55,644 nucleotides of DNA, from contig JAKBCS010000014.1 in NCBI GenBank assembly GCA_021807595.1, positions 1-55,644 of the forward strand, given 5' to 3'. Of this stretch, positions 44,187 through 52,692 are shown one piece after another. Source of the stretch: Planctomycetota bacterium. GTDB lineage: Bacteria > Planctomycetota > Planctomycetia > Gemmatales > Gemmataceae. Position numbers and translations under genes: made by a program. The notes under the pieces were generated by a model. It saw only the letters and a program-made list of their open reading frames with translations, did no database searches and was not told where the DNA came from. The number at the start of each line of letters is the position of its first letter. Position 1 is the stretch's first letter.

Positions 44187-45545
44187 CTATCGCATCGCGA
44201 TTGCCGCGGAGAGCAGAGCGCCGAGTGCGAGTCCGGCAAGAACCAGTCCGAATACCAGAATTTTCGCACGAGTGCCAAGTGAGGACGCGCGCCGATCGGT
44301 CGTGCCCAGTTGCCTCGGCGTCGATTCCGGAGGAGGTGTATTGACAACCGCCGCCCAGTCGTCGGAGGAATTGCCTTCGAGGACATTGGGGTTGACGGCG
44401 AATGCGGCGTCGCTTGGTGGCGCGGCGGCGACGAGATCGGGATTCGACGGAGAAGGCTGCCACGGCGTGGGACCACCTACGGCGAACGGCTGCAACGCCT
44501 CGGCCAACTCGCGCGGCGATTGGTAGCGATCCTCCGGTGATTTGTTCATCAACCGCTCGACAATAGCGGCTACCAAGTCGGGAACATCGTCGCGGAAGCC
44601 GTCGATCCGATCGGGCCGTTCGGCACTATGGCGGATCAGTTTCTCCACCGCCGACCCTCCGGGAAAAGGAGGCCGACCCGTCAGAAGAAAGTAGAACGTG
44701 CAGCCGAGACTGTACAGATCGCTGCGAATGTCGGCGCGATGCAGGTCGCGCGTTTGTTCGGGAGAAAGAAAATCGGGCGTGCCCATGACGGTGTTTTGTT
44801 TGGTCAAGATCGTGCCGCCCGCTTCGCCTACCGGAGATGCCTCGAGTTCCCCCGCTCCACCAAGACGGGCCAAACCGAAGTCGCTGATCTTGATGAGACC
44901 GGGAGCGTCCTCGTCCAGTCCGCGGCGCTGTACCAGAAGATTGGACGGCTTAATATCGCGGTGAACCATGCCCAGCGCATGGGCCGCTTGCAATCCGTTG
45001 GCCGTTTGTCGGATGTAATCGCAAGCCAGCCCCACCGAGAGCGGGCCTTGCTTTCGCACTAATTGATCGAGATTCGGCCCATCGACATATTCGAGAACCA
45101 GATAGTAGTGGCCGTTTTCCTCGTTGGCGTCGAAAGCGGCGACCACGTTGGGATGAACCAGTTGGGCAAAGGCACGAACCTCGCGCAGAAATAACACCCG
45201 CGCACGCTCGGAATCCAGCAGATGAGGCGCTAACACTTTCAGGGCGACGACGCGCTTCAGGGAGCGATGTTCCGCTTTGAAGACGTGCCCCATGCCGCCC
45301 CGACCCAATCGGTCGAGAATGCGATAGTGCCCCAATAAAAAGCCGGTGTTGCGACCGGCCAACAGACGCTCGGCCTGAAAGCGCGTCAACCACTTCTTCT
45401 CGACGAAGAAATGCGCCAGGGCGAGACTGTTTGGGCTTTCCGGCAACTGAGCGAGCGCCTCGGCAAACTGCTCGTCGGTGAGGAGCCGGCTTTGCTTCAG
45501 ATTGAACAAAAACGTCTTTCGATCCACGGGTCGCGGAACGCTCAT
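44187..45545 (-). CDS. membrane-anchored Hanks-type Ser/Thr protein kinase
   Basis: 452 residues from the ATG at 45545 (AGAGG 6 bases upstream; upstream in-frame residues are not kinase-like). An N-terminal helical domain of about 70 residues (RKTFLFNLKQSRLLTDEQFA, KKWLTRFQAERLLAG) precedes the kinase, a layout common in planctomycete kinases. Kinase motifs are LGRGGMGHVFKA, Lys103 in VALKVL, HRDIKPSNL with D197, DFGLARL with D222 and MGTPDFLSPEQ. After a Pro/Ser-rich linker a single C-terminal membrane helix (LVFGLVLAGLALGALLSAAI) ends the protein, with almost no extracellular part. It is therefore probably a cytoplasmic-facing kinase held at the membrane. It converges on the MshEN-like gene. 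Confidence 0.92.
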   Translation of the reverse strand: MSVPRPVDRKTFLFNLKQSRLLTDEQFAEALAQLPESPNSLALAHFFVEKKWLTRFQAERLLAGRNTGFLLGHYRILDRLGRGGMGHVFKAEHRSLKRVVALKVLAPHLLDSERARVLFLREVRAFAQLVHPNVVAAFDANEENGHYYLVLEYVDGPNLDQLVRKQGPLSVGLACDYIRQTANGLQAAHALGMVHRDIKPSNLLVQRRGLDEDAPGLIKISDFGLARLGGAGELEASPVGEAGGTILTKQNTVMGTPDFLSPEQTRDLHRADIRSDLYSLGCTFYFLLTGRPPFPGGSAVEKLIRHSAERPDRIDGFRDDVPDLVAAIVERLMNKSPEDRYQSPRELAEALQPFAVGGPTPWQPSPSNPDLVAAAPPSDAAFAVNPNVLEGNSSDDWAAVVNTPPPESTPRQLGTTDRRASSLGTRAKILVFGLVLAGLALGALLSAAIAMR

Positions 45546-45950
45546 GGAACCTCTCGTGCGAGCAGGGTTGGCCGGCAGCCGTAATTCGACGCCGCGAAGA
45601 AGAGAGCTTTGAGGGAAGGTCTCGCGCGGGGGCATGTCTCTCCTCGTTGGAGATTAGACGCATGGACGCGACATATCGTTCTCGCCGGTTCCCAAATGCG
45701 TCGATTCTAACGGCTTATTAACGAAAGTTCCGGCGATTGACGTTGCGAGTCGATTCAACCACCGCCGAAGTATGGCATACGGTTGTAGCCGCTGTCAAAC
45801 CCGATGGCAAAAACACATGAGAGTCTCAGGGCGATCGCAACGAGCCGCGCAGTGGGCATCCACTTCCGAGCGGACTTGTGCCGGGTCGTTGACGCCGCTA
45901 ACGTAGGGGTGTGTACGCTCCGCCAAGCGATTCGACATGCGAGGTGCGCC
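45546..45950. other. divergent intergenic region
   Basis: About 405 bases between a leftward kinase and the rightward EEP gene. An in-frame extension of the EEP gene back to 45804 exists but reads as non-secreted, cysteine-rich and unlike the family. No RNA gene or repeat is recognised. Confidence 0.4.
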
Positions 45951-47015
45951 GTGGGACCGATCTCTTCTCGACATTTGCGAATCACATCGCTGCTTCTGTG
46001 TATCGCGGCGATTGGCTGCGCCGTGCCGGAACGCGCGTCGGAGAGTCCGAGCGGCGAATATCTCCTTTGCTTTTGGAACACCGAGAACTTCTTCGATAAT
46101 CGCGTCAATGGCTGGCGCAACGAACCGGATAAAGACTTCGATCGTTGGTTCGGCGAGGACCGAGCCGTATTCGAGCAGAAGATCAAGAATCTAACCGAAG
46201 TGTTGGCCGCTCTCAACGACGGACGAGGACCGGACATCCTGGCTTTGGCCGAGGTCGAAGTCGAATCGAAGGCAGCAGACGCGCTTGCGGCGTCGTTGAA
46301 CGAGGCGATCCAGAAAGAAACGCCGCCCTATCGGCACATCTTGATGAAAAATCCACGCGGCGGACGAAACATCGCCACAGCCATTCTGACGCGCTTGCCC
46401 GTAGTTGCGGATCGCACCCAATTGCTCGGCAATCGTCATCGCATTCTCGAGGGGCATATCGTGGTGGACGGGAAGGATTTGACCGTGTTGGCCACGCACT
46501 GGACCTCGCGCGTCTCCGATAAGGCGGGCGAGGGGCGAGAGAAATACGCCAAACAAATCTATGGCCGCTTCCGCGCCATGCACAAAGCGAATGCCGATGT
46601 CTCGCTACTCGTCTGCGGCGATTTCAACGACAACCCCGACGATCCCAGTGTAAAGGAATACTTGCACGCCAGCGGCGATCTCGATCGCGTGAAGGCCAAC
46701 GACGATCCGCCTCTCCTGTGCGATCTCTTCGCCAAACGATGGGCCGAGAAGAAGGACATCGGCACCCATTACTATCGAGGCCGTCCGTTCGTTTTCGATC
46801 ACCTCGTCGTTTCACCCGCCATGCTTAACGGCAAGGGCGGTTGGCTCTGCCTCCCCGAGACGGCCAAGATTGTCGAGCATCGCTTTGTCGTCCCGCGAGG
46901 CCGCAACAAAGGCCATCCCCTTGCGTTCGGCAACGAGAGAGAAAACGTTCCCCTCTCCAAACGCGGAGTCAGCGATCACTTGCCCGTCACGGTGCGCCTT
47001 CGCGTCAACAAATAA
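45951..47015 (+). CDS. endonuclease/exonuclease/phosphatase-family lipoprotein
   Basis: 354 residues if translation starts at the GTG at 45951, which has GAGG 6 bases upstream and exposes a lipoprotein signal (ITSLLLCIAAIGC, lipobox AIGC, modified Cys23). An ATG at 45804 in the same frame would bury that signal. The mature domain shows EEP-superfamily motifs: LLCFWNTENFFD (metal/Asn site), DILALAEVEVES (Glu), GRNIATAILTRLPV, VLATHWTSR, LLVCGDFNDNPDD (catalytic Asp and Asn) and the final SDHLPV (Asp-His). The family cleaves phosphodiesters in DNA, RNA or lipids. A secreted lipid-anchored form suggests extracytoplasmic nucleic-acid or phospholipid turnover. Substrate is unknown. Confidence 0.85.
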   Translation: MGPISSRHLRITSLLLCIAAIGCAVPERASESPSGEYLLCFWNTENFFDNRVNGWRNEPDKDFDRWFGEDRAVFEQKIKNLTEVLAALNDGRGPDILALAEVEVESKAADALAASLNEAIQKETPPYRHILMKNPRGGRNIATAILTRLPVVADRTQLLGNRHRILEGHIVVDGKDLTVLATHWTSRVSDKAGEGREKYAKQIYGRFRAMHKANADVSLLVCGDFNDNPDDPSVKEYLHASGDLDRVKANDDPPLLCDLFAKRWAEKKDIGTHYYRGRPFVFDHLVVSPAMLNGKGGWLCLPETAKIVEHRFVVPRGRNKGHPLAFGNERENVPLSKRGVSDHLPVTVRLRVNK

Positions 47016-47082
47016 TCCGTCGGCATTGCCTCCGCACTGGCACCGAAGCGAAAGCCGAATGTGCCTCGTTCGCCGAGTGCCT

Positions 47083-49878
47083 CTAATTCACAAAGACAAA
47101 CTCGTTGGCGTTGAATAGCGTGCGGCAGAATAGTGTCAAGCCGTGCGTCCTTACCAGATGGAGCGCGGCTTTCGCTTCCCTTGCCGTCGGAGATCGCCCA
47201 AAGGCCAATCGGAACGCTCGGTGAATTTGGGCATCCGTCTCGGTCCCAACCTCGCGCCGCAAGCGTGCCGCGAAGCGTTCGCTCTGGTCCAACACGAAGG
47301 GGTCGTTGAGCAGATTGAGCGCTTGCAGTGCCGTGGTGGAGCGGTTGCGGCGCGGCATGGCGGTGGTGGCATCGGGGCAGTCGAACGCGCCGAACGTGCC
47401 GTCTTGTTGCAAGCGCGGTTTGAACTGATAAATCATCCGGCGGAACTCTTCGGCTCCCAGGGTCTTCTTCGGAGAAAAGGATATGACGTATCCGGAATAG
47501 TCCCACAGGTGATAGCCGGGGCCGCCCATGCGCCGATTCAGTACCCCACTGACGGAGAGCATGCCATCGCGGATCGCCTCGGCCTCCAGCCGGCGCGGTT
47601 CGTAGCGCCACAGCAGCCGATTGCCCGCGTCCACGGCGGCGGCCTTGGCGTCGATCCGGCTCGACTGGCGGTAGGTACTCGACAAGACGATGAGCCGATG
47701 CAACGGTTTCAGATGCCCGCCGTTGCGAAGATACTCCGCAGCCAGCCAATCGAGTAACTCCGGATGCGACGGACGATCGCCGTTCGTGCCAAAATCGCTG
47801 GGCGTTCGCACCAGACCGCTTCCGAAATGCCAATGCCAAACGCGATTGACCACGACGCGCGCCGGGAGCGGATTATCGGGATGGGTAATCCATGTTGCCA
47901 ACGCCAATCGACGCTCTGCCTCCGTGGCTCCAGGCTTCAGCGTGAATCGCGGTCCAATACGGGAGAGGGCCGACGGCTGGACCTCCTTGAGCTTTTGCAT
48001 CGGATCGCCGCGCTTGAGGATGTAGGTTCGATCCGGAGTACGGAACGTGCCGGCGTAAACGCGAGATGGTTTCTCCAATTGGTTCAATCGTTCGTCGAGG
48101 ACTCGGCGGTCCTCGAGCAGACGACGGACGGCCTCGGAACTGCCATCGCTCCGACCCGGCAATCGACGATCCCAAGAACCGGCGACGGTTTTCCACTCGC
48201 GCCCGTCGGTCGAGACCTCGATGCGATAATCCCGGGGCAGACGATCGACGTATTGCCGCTGGCGGTCGCGTCCCCAAACGACGCGCTCGATCCGCGCGGA
48301 TTTAGGCAACTCGATCTGTACCCAGCCGCGTCCCGCTTCGTGCGAGATCCAACTGCGGTCGTTGCCATGCCGTCCGTCGTTAACGTGTTCGATGCGATGT
48401 TTGGGATTATTCGGATAAACCGACGAGGCAGTCGCCTTGACGCCGCGCTCGGACAGAGCGAGATCGCCCTCTCGTTCGTCGCTTCCGTACAGCTCCAATT
48501 CATCGATGCAAGGCTCCGTGCCATCGTTCGTGGCGTTGACCGTGAATCGGACGAACTTCGCCTCGACCGCGCCAAACCGTTCGAGGTTCCGGGTCGGTTG
48601 AACCGGCGAGCGGACGGGAGGCGAGCCTGGCAAACCGGCGCGTGGCTCCAGCGCATCGAGTTGACGGTCGAGACCCTGCCGTTCGGCCCGGACAACCTCG
48701 ATCTCTCGCCGGCGCGTAGGGTCGGCAGGCGCGAGCCATTCGCGTTCGGCGTGTTCGACCCCGGCGAAGACGGCCTGCAGCGAGTAGAAATCGGCCTGCG
48801 TCACCGGATCGAATTTGTGATCGTGGCAACGCGCGCAGCCAACGGTGAGGCCAAGAAACGTCGTGCCCGTCGTGGAAACGATATCGAAGAGATCGTCCGA
48901 ACGCTGCTGCATTTGCCCCTCAAGGGTGGCATTGCCGACCATGTCGTGGGGTCCGGCGACGAGGAAACCGGTGGCCGCGGCCGCGCGCGCGTCTCGGCTG
49001 CCGAAGCTGTCTGCGGCAAGCTGTTCGGCAACAAATTGCGGATAGGAAATATCCTCGTTGAAGGCTCGGACGACGTAATCGCGATAAGGCCAGGCGTTGG
49101 GTCGCAGCGTGTTCATTTCGTAGCCGTGGCTCTCGGCGAAACGCACCACATCGAGCCAATGTCGCGCCCAGCGCTCGCCGTATGCCGGCGAGGCCAACAG
49201 TCGATCCACGAGCGATTCATAAGCGTTCGGCGACGCATCGTGGATAAACGAGTCAATTTCCTCCGGCTTTGGCGGCAATCCGGTCAGGTCGAAAGCGACG
49301 CGGCGAATATAGGAGCGGCGATCTGTTTCGAGTGACGGCCGAAGATTGGCCTTGTCGAGTTGAGCCAGCACAAAAGCATCAATCGGCGTGCGAATCCAGC
49401 TGGGATTTGAGACGGACGGCGGCCCGGGCCGACGAATGGGTTGCAGCGACCACCCGTTCCGAGCCGTCTGCGATGCTCCGCCTTGCGGCGGTTTCAATGC
49501 CGGACCCGACCACGACGCGCCGCCGTCGATCCAGCGCCGAAGCAAGGCGACCTCCTGGTCGTTCAAGGGCTGTTTGGGAGGCATCTTTTTGTCGCGGACA
49601 TACTCGAAGAGCAGGCTGTCCGACGATTTGCCCGGAACGATGGCGCTGCCGCTGGAACCACCGGCTTGCAGGCGATCTTGGCGCGTCAGATCGAGTTCTC
49701 CCTTGGCGCTTTCGCCGCTGTGGCACTTAAGGCATCGCAGCGTCAACAAGGGGGCGATCTCCCGCTCGAACGAGGGCGAAGGCTCGGCGGCAAGCGAGGC
49801 GCATCCCAAAAGTGCAATCGACCAAGTGAATACCAGGCGGCTACTCGAAGTCATCCAGAAAACTTGCGGCATCGGCAT
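47083..49878 (-). CDS. PSD1 protein: cytochrome-c-like, DUF1549, F5/8-C-like, DUF1553
   Basis: 931 residues from the ATG at 49878 (GGGACGA upstream; in-frame alternatives at 49890 and 49854). After a signal segment (LVFTWSIALLGCASLAAE, possible lipobox LLGC) comes a heme-binding site CLKCH (C49, C52, H53) of the planctomycete cytochrome-c type. DUF1549 follows (WIRTPIDAFVLAQLDKANL, RHWLDVVRFAESHGYEMN, CARCHDHKFDPVTQADFY), then an inserted discoidin-like part (KFVRFTVNATND to VSTDGREWKTVAG) and DUF1553 (NPLPARVVVNRVWHWHFG, TRMGGPGYHLWDYS-like region). Such proteins are abundant in planctomycetes, and a link to degradation of complex polysaccharides has been proposed. The usual DUF1501 partner is not adjacent; one is 7 kb away at 38822-40141. 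Confidence 0.93.
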   Translation of the reverse strand: MPMPQVFWMTSSSRLVFTWSIALLGCASLAAEPSPSFEREIAPLLTLRCLKCHSGESAKGELDLTRQDRLQAGGSSGSAIVPGKSSDSLLFEYVRDKKMPPKQPLNDQEVALLRRWIDGGASWSGPALKPPQGGASQTARNGWSLQPIRRPGPPSVSNPSWIRTPIDAFVLAQLDKANLRPSLETDRRSYIRRVAFDLTGLPPKPEEIDSFIHDASPNAYESLVDRLLASPAYGERWARHWLDVVRFAESHGYEMNTLRPNAWPYRDYVVRAFNEDISYPQFVAEQLAADSFGSRDARAAAATGFLVAGPHDMVGNATLEGQMQQRSDDLFDIVSTTGTTFLGLTVGCARCHDHKFDPVTQADFYSLQAVFAGVEHAEREWLAPADPTRRREIEVVRAERQGLDRQLDALEPRAGLPGSPPVRSPVQPTRNLERFGAVEAKFVRFTVNATNDGTEPCIDELELYGSDEREGDLALSERGVKATASSVYPNNPKHRIEHVNDGRHGNDRSWISHEAGRGWVQIELPKSARIERVVWGRDRQRQYVDRLPRDYRIEVSTDGREWKTVAGSWDRRLPGRSDGSSEAVRRLLEDRRVLDERLNQLEKPSRVYAGTFRTPDRTYILKRGDPMQKLKEVQPSALSRIGPRFTLKPGATEAERRLALATWITHPDNPLPARVVVNRVWHWHFGSGLVRTPSDFGTNGDRPSHPELLDWLAAEYLRNGGHLKPLHRLIVLSSTYRQSSRIDAKAAAVDAGNRLLWRYEPRRLEAEAIRDGMLSVSGVLNRRMGGPGYHLWDYSGYVISFSPKKTLGAEEFRRMIYQFKPRLQQDGTFGAFDCPDATTAMPRRNRSTTALQALNLLNDPFVLDQSERFAARLRREVGTETDAQIHRAFRLAFGRSPTAREAKAALHLVRTHGLTLFCRTLFNANEFVFVN

Positions 49879-50197
49879 GGCTCGTCCCACTTCTGCGTCG
49901 ATAGTTCCCTATTCGATCGATGGTCTCAGCTTAATTGAAGCGACGCGATTGGGCAAGATTTATGTGTCCCATAGAATCCGAACGAAAGAGTCCGAACGCT
50001 TATCTCTCCCCACGCCAATCAATCCGAATCTCTCACCGCCGAGTACACCGAATCCGCATCGAAGAATCGGAACACGAATTCCCTGCCTCGGCGATGGACA
50101 CGACTACGTCCGCTCTGTACACTATGGAACTTACCCGAAGACCACGGATTGTCCGCAGAGCATCTCGAATGCGGGGTCGATGACGAGGAGCCTAGCC
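49879..50197. other. divergent intergenic region
   Basis: About 319 bases between the PSD1 gene and the zinc-ribbon membrane protein. A long rightward frame crosses this region but is arginine/serine-rich and non-family-like. GAGGAG at 50184-50189 is the ribosome site of the next gene. Confidence 0.45.
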
Positions 50198-51202
50198 ATG
50201 CCCACCGAGCAGTTGATTTGTCCCGCCTGTTCGAGTCGTCTGAAACGTCCCAAGTCGTTGCGCGACGGCGATCCGTTCGAGTGCCCCATGTGCGCCACGG
50301 AGTTTCGCACCGGCGGGAGCGCAGGAGGCATCCAGACCGCCGATCGATCGCGGAAAAGCAGAATCGAAGAGTTGGATGTTATCGAAGACACGACTCTCGA
50401 CGATGATGTGGAAGTCGTTGGCGAAGTCAGCATCCAGAAGCGGCGAAAAGGGCGCAAACAACGTCGTTCCGCAGTGGTCGAAGTGGGCCATTGGCTACGC
50501 ATCGCTCTCGAACATTGGATGCCGATGCTGCCTCCCTCGGTTGGATTCTTCCTCCTCTTTATACTCGCCGGTGTGATCGTGGGATTCGTGATCGCGTTTC
50601 TCGGCTATTTTCTCGCGCGCGCTCTGCCGATCGTGGGAAATATGGTCACTCTATTCCTCTATTTAGCGATCATGGTCCCGCTCAGCGGCGGAATGACCCT
50701 GGTATCCGTGCAACAACTGGTTGGAAGGCGCTGGGCATTCAGCGAGTTTTTCAGCGGCTCGCAATGGTGGCTGATTCTGGTACTCAACTATCTATTACTG
50801 CAAGTTTTCTATGGGATCGTTGTGTTCGTGCCGGCCATTTTGTTGACGTTTGCATTGGGAGCCCTCGTGCATCCGCTGGTGGGGACGCTTCTCGGTTGCG
50901 GCCTTGGCGCGTTACTCTATCTCTGTCTCTATCCACTGACTTGGATGTTCTCGTGGCAGTTGATTGTCGATGGCAATTATGGTCCAGTCGAGGCGATCAC
51001 GGAGAATTTTCAAATGGCGCTGCCGAACTATTTCAAGTTGTTGCCCCTGGCGGCGCTGACGCTGTTCATTCGCGCACTCGGAATCTTGTTGTTCGGAGTT
51101 GGATTCGCCGCCGCTTGGCCTTTGGCCGTCCTGATCGAATCCACCGCATACTTGCGAATATCGGGACGAAGAGTCGTAGAAAAAGGATCGGAGATGCGTT
51201 GA
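50198..51202 (+). CDS. zinc-ribbon multi-span membrane protein
   Basis: 334 residues from the ATG at 50198, with GAGGAG 8 bases upstream. The first 30 residues form a zinc ribbon (CPAC, 16 residues, CPMC) of the type planctomycetes place at the start of many membrane proteins. An acidic linker (DVIEDTTLDDDVEVV) follows, then a basic stretch. From about residue 110 there are six hydrophobic helices (for example FFLLFILAGVIVGFVIAFL, LYLAIMVPLSGGMTLVSVQQ, WLILVLNYLLLQVFYGIVVF), with the YGPVEAITENFQMAL loop resembling membrane-protein families annotated DUF975/YesK-like. No specific function is recognised. Convergent with prmC, 4 bases apart. Confidence 0.78.
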   Translation: MPTEQLICPACSSRLKRPKSLRDGDPFECPMCATEFRTGGSAGGIQTADRSRKSRIEELDVIEDTTLDDDVEVVGEVSIQKRRKGRKQRRSAVVEVGHWLRIALEHWMPMLPPSVGFFLLFILAGVIVGFVIAFLGYFLARALPIVGNMVTLFLYLAIMVPLSGGMTLVSVQQLVGRRWAFSEFFSGSQWWLILVLNYLLLQVFYGIVVFVPAILLTFALGALVHPLVGTLLGCGLGALLYLCLYPLTWMFSWQLIVDGNYGPVEAITENFQMALPNYFKLLPLAALTLFIRALGILLFGVGFAAAWPLAVLIESTAYLRISGRRVVEKGSEMR

Positions 51203-51206
51203 AGTT

Positions 51207-52106
51207 CTACGCTTTGGCTCGACTCGATGTTCCATTCCCTTGCCACCGTGCGATCAACACGCGCGGATGTCCCGAACCGTCGCGAATCGTTTTCTCTAAT
51301 TCGTATCCTTCATGTCTTGATATTCGTTCGCGCGCCGGCACTTCTTGCGGCGATCCAATCTCGATTAGTAAATACCCGTCCGGATTCAGATGTGTCGATG
51401 CTTCGGCGATCAGGCGCTCGAAGACGGCGAAGCCATTGACGCCGCCGTCTAGCGCCAGATGCGGTTCGTAATTGCGCACTCCGTCTGCGAGCTTCGCAAT
51501 TTCCTCGCGCGGGATGTAAGGCGGATTGCCGAGGATGAAATCGTAGCGTTCGCCGGGGGGAAGCGATGCGAATAGATCGCCCTGGATGAAACGGATGCGT
51601 TCGCCGACGCCGTGCCTGTCGGCGTTGCTCGCCGCCACCGCCAGTGCTTCCGGACTAATGTCCACCGCCGTCACGCGCGCTGTTTTGAGATGCTTGGCCA
51701 CGGCGACGGCGATGCAGCCGGAGCCGGTGCCCACGTCTAAGATCTTCGGCTCGGTCTTCTCCTTGGCCAAGCGCAAGCATTCGATGACCAGGCACTCGGT
51801 GTCGGGACGCGGAATTAAGACGGAGCGTGAGATCGTAAAATCCAGCGAGAAAAACTCCTTGCGGCCGACGAGATACGCCACCGGACATCCCTCAATGCGC
51901 TGGCGCACCAGTTCGCGGAAGCGCTGCCGTCCTGGCTCCGGTGCTTCTTCGCCGTGGCGCGCGTACAAGTCGATGCGTTTGCAACCGAGGGCGTGAGCCA
52001 ACAACACTTCGGTATCCAAGCGCGGCGATTCAGAGCCTTTTTGTCGTAAATAGTTCGTCGTCCATTCGAGCAAACGACCGATAGTCCAAGTCTGCTCCGT
52101 ACTCAC
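51207..52106 (-). CDS. prmC: peptide-chain-release-factor N5-glutamine methyltransferase
   Basis: 299 residues from the GTG at 52106, preceded by GGAAAGGA 8 bases upstream; the longer frame to 52283 has no such site. The N-terminal helical domain (SESPRLDTEVLLAHALGCKRI and RIEGCPVAYLVGRKEFFSLDF) and the SAM domain ILDVGTGSGCIAVAVAKHL with the catalytic FILGNPPYIPREE are those of PrmC/HemK. The enzyme methylates the Gln of the GGQ motif in release factors RF1 and RF2, which speeds termination. In many genomes it follows prfA; here the upstream neighbour is instead the toxin-antitoxin-like pair. The gene stops 4 bases from the convergent membrane-protein gene. Confidence 0.94.
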   Translation of the reverse strand: MSTEQTWTIGRLLEWTTNYLRQKGSESPRLDTEVLLAHALGCKRIDLYARHGEEAPEPGRQRFRELVRQRIEGCPVAYLVGRKEFFSLDFTISRSVLIPRPDTECLVIECLRLAKEKTEPKILDVGTGSGCIAVAVAKHLKTARVTAVDISPEALAVAASNADRHGVGERIRFIQGDLFASLPPGERYDFILGNPPYIPREEIAKLADGVRNYEPHLALDGGVNGFAVFERLIAEASTHLNPDGYLLIEIGSPQEVPARERISRHEGYELEKTIRDGSGHPRVLIARWQGNGTSSRAKA

Positions 52107-52132
52107 GAGTCCATCCTTTCCGGGGGTTTGCC

Positions 52133-52445
52133 TCATGTCACGGCCAGTGCCAGGCGCAAACGGGCCTGCACTTCTTGCCAATCGCGATCCGAGAGACGGC
52201 CGATGGCGATTAACTTGGTTTGCATCTCCACGGCGAAGTAGACGCGGAAGGCGGTCGGCTGATGCAAGTTTGCTGCCTTCCAATCTTGCAGAACGTAGTC
52301 GATTGGCCTCTGGGCCTTGGCTACCTGCGAGGTCAACTCCGCGACGATGGTAGCTACGCCACTGGCATGATAGAGATCGGTGGAAACCACGACGGACGGA
52401 CGCCGTTTTCTGCCCTGAGCGCCTAAAAAATCACAAAGCCACCAT
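52133..52445 (-). pseudogene. MazF/PemK-type toxin with a shifted frame at its start
   Basis: Downstream of 52432 the reverse strand reads DFLGAQGRKRRPSVVVSTDL, then YHASG, IVAELTS, PTAFRVYFAVEMQTKLIAIG and GRLSDRDWQEVQARL, the standard MazF/PemK fold with the active-site Arg (KRRP) and Thr (ELTS). The natural start is the ATG at 52445, which overlaps the stop of the antitoxin-like gene (TGATG). From that ATG the frame reads MVAL and hits TGA after four codons, one base out of phase with the toxin body. No in-frame ATG, GTG or TTG precedes KRRP after the nearest stop; the first in-frame start, GTG at 52390, would lose the catalytic loop. Either a one-base net shift inactivated the toxin, a frameshift is programmed, or the base call is wrong. 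Confidence 0.78.
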
Positions 52446-52672
52446 CAACCGGCGCGAGCATCTTCTATCGCCTCGCTCGGGTAGGGATCGCGCTCCTCGA
52501 AACGGCGACAGGCTTCTTCTTGAGCCTCATTTCGATCTTCGTCCGTCCAATAGTCCTTCTCGTCCGCCGGCTGCTCTGCTCCGTAACGATTCCTCAGAAA
52601 GACCACTAAATCGCGCACCTCCGCGAAGGCCTCCGCCCGCCCTTGCAGCGACGACCAGATCGGTTCGTCCAT
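52445..52672 (-). CDS. antitoxin-like small acidic protein
   Basis: 75 residues, ATG at 52672 with a near-perfect AAAGGAGGT 7 bases upstream. The C-terminal half is strongly acidic (DEKDYWTDEDRNEAQEEACR, FEERDPYPSE), a common property of toxin-neutralising tails, and the N-terminal half is helical. The stop codon overlaps the ATG of the MazF-like frame, the usual coupled arrangement of a type II pair. No DNA-binding fold is recognised. The family is unknown to me, so the antitoxin role is inferred from position, size and charge. Confidence 0.72.
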   Translation of the reverse strand: MDEPIWSSLQGRAEAFAEVRDLVVFLRNRYGAEQPADEKDYWTDEDRNEAQEEACRRFEERDPYPSEAIEDARAG

Positions 52673-52692
52673 AATTGACCTCCTTTAAGGTT

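Noticed and set aside
47764-49335. 523-codon forward frame
   Set aside because: It is antisense to the PSD1 gene, which has intact heme and DUF1549/1553 motifs.
49388-50197. N-terminal extension of the zinc-ribbon membrane protein
   Set aside because: It overlaps the PSD1 gene on the other strand and lacks similarity; the ATG at 50198 has a proper ribosome site and opens directly into the zinc ribbon.
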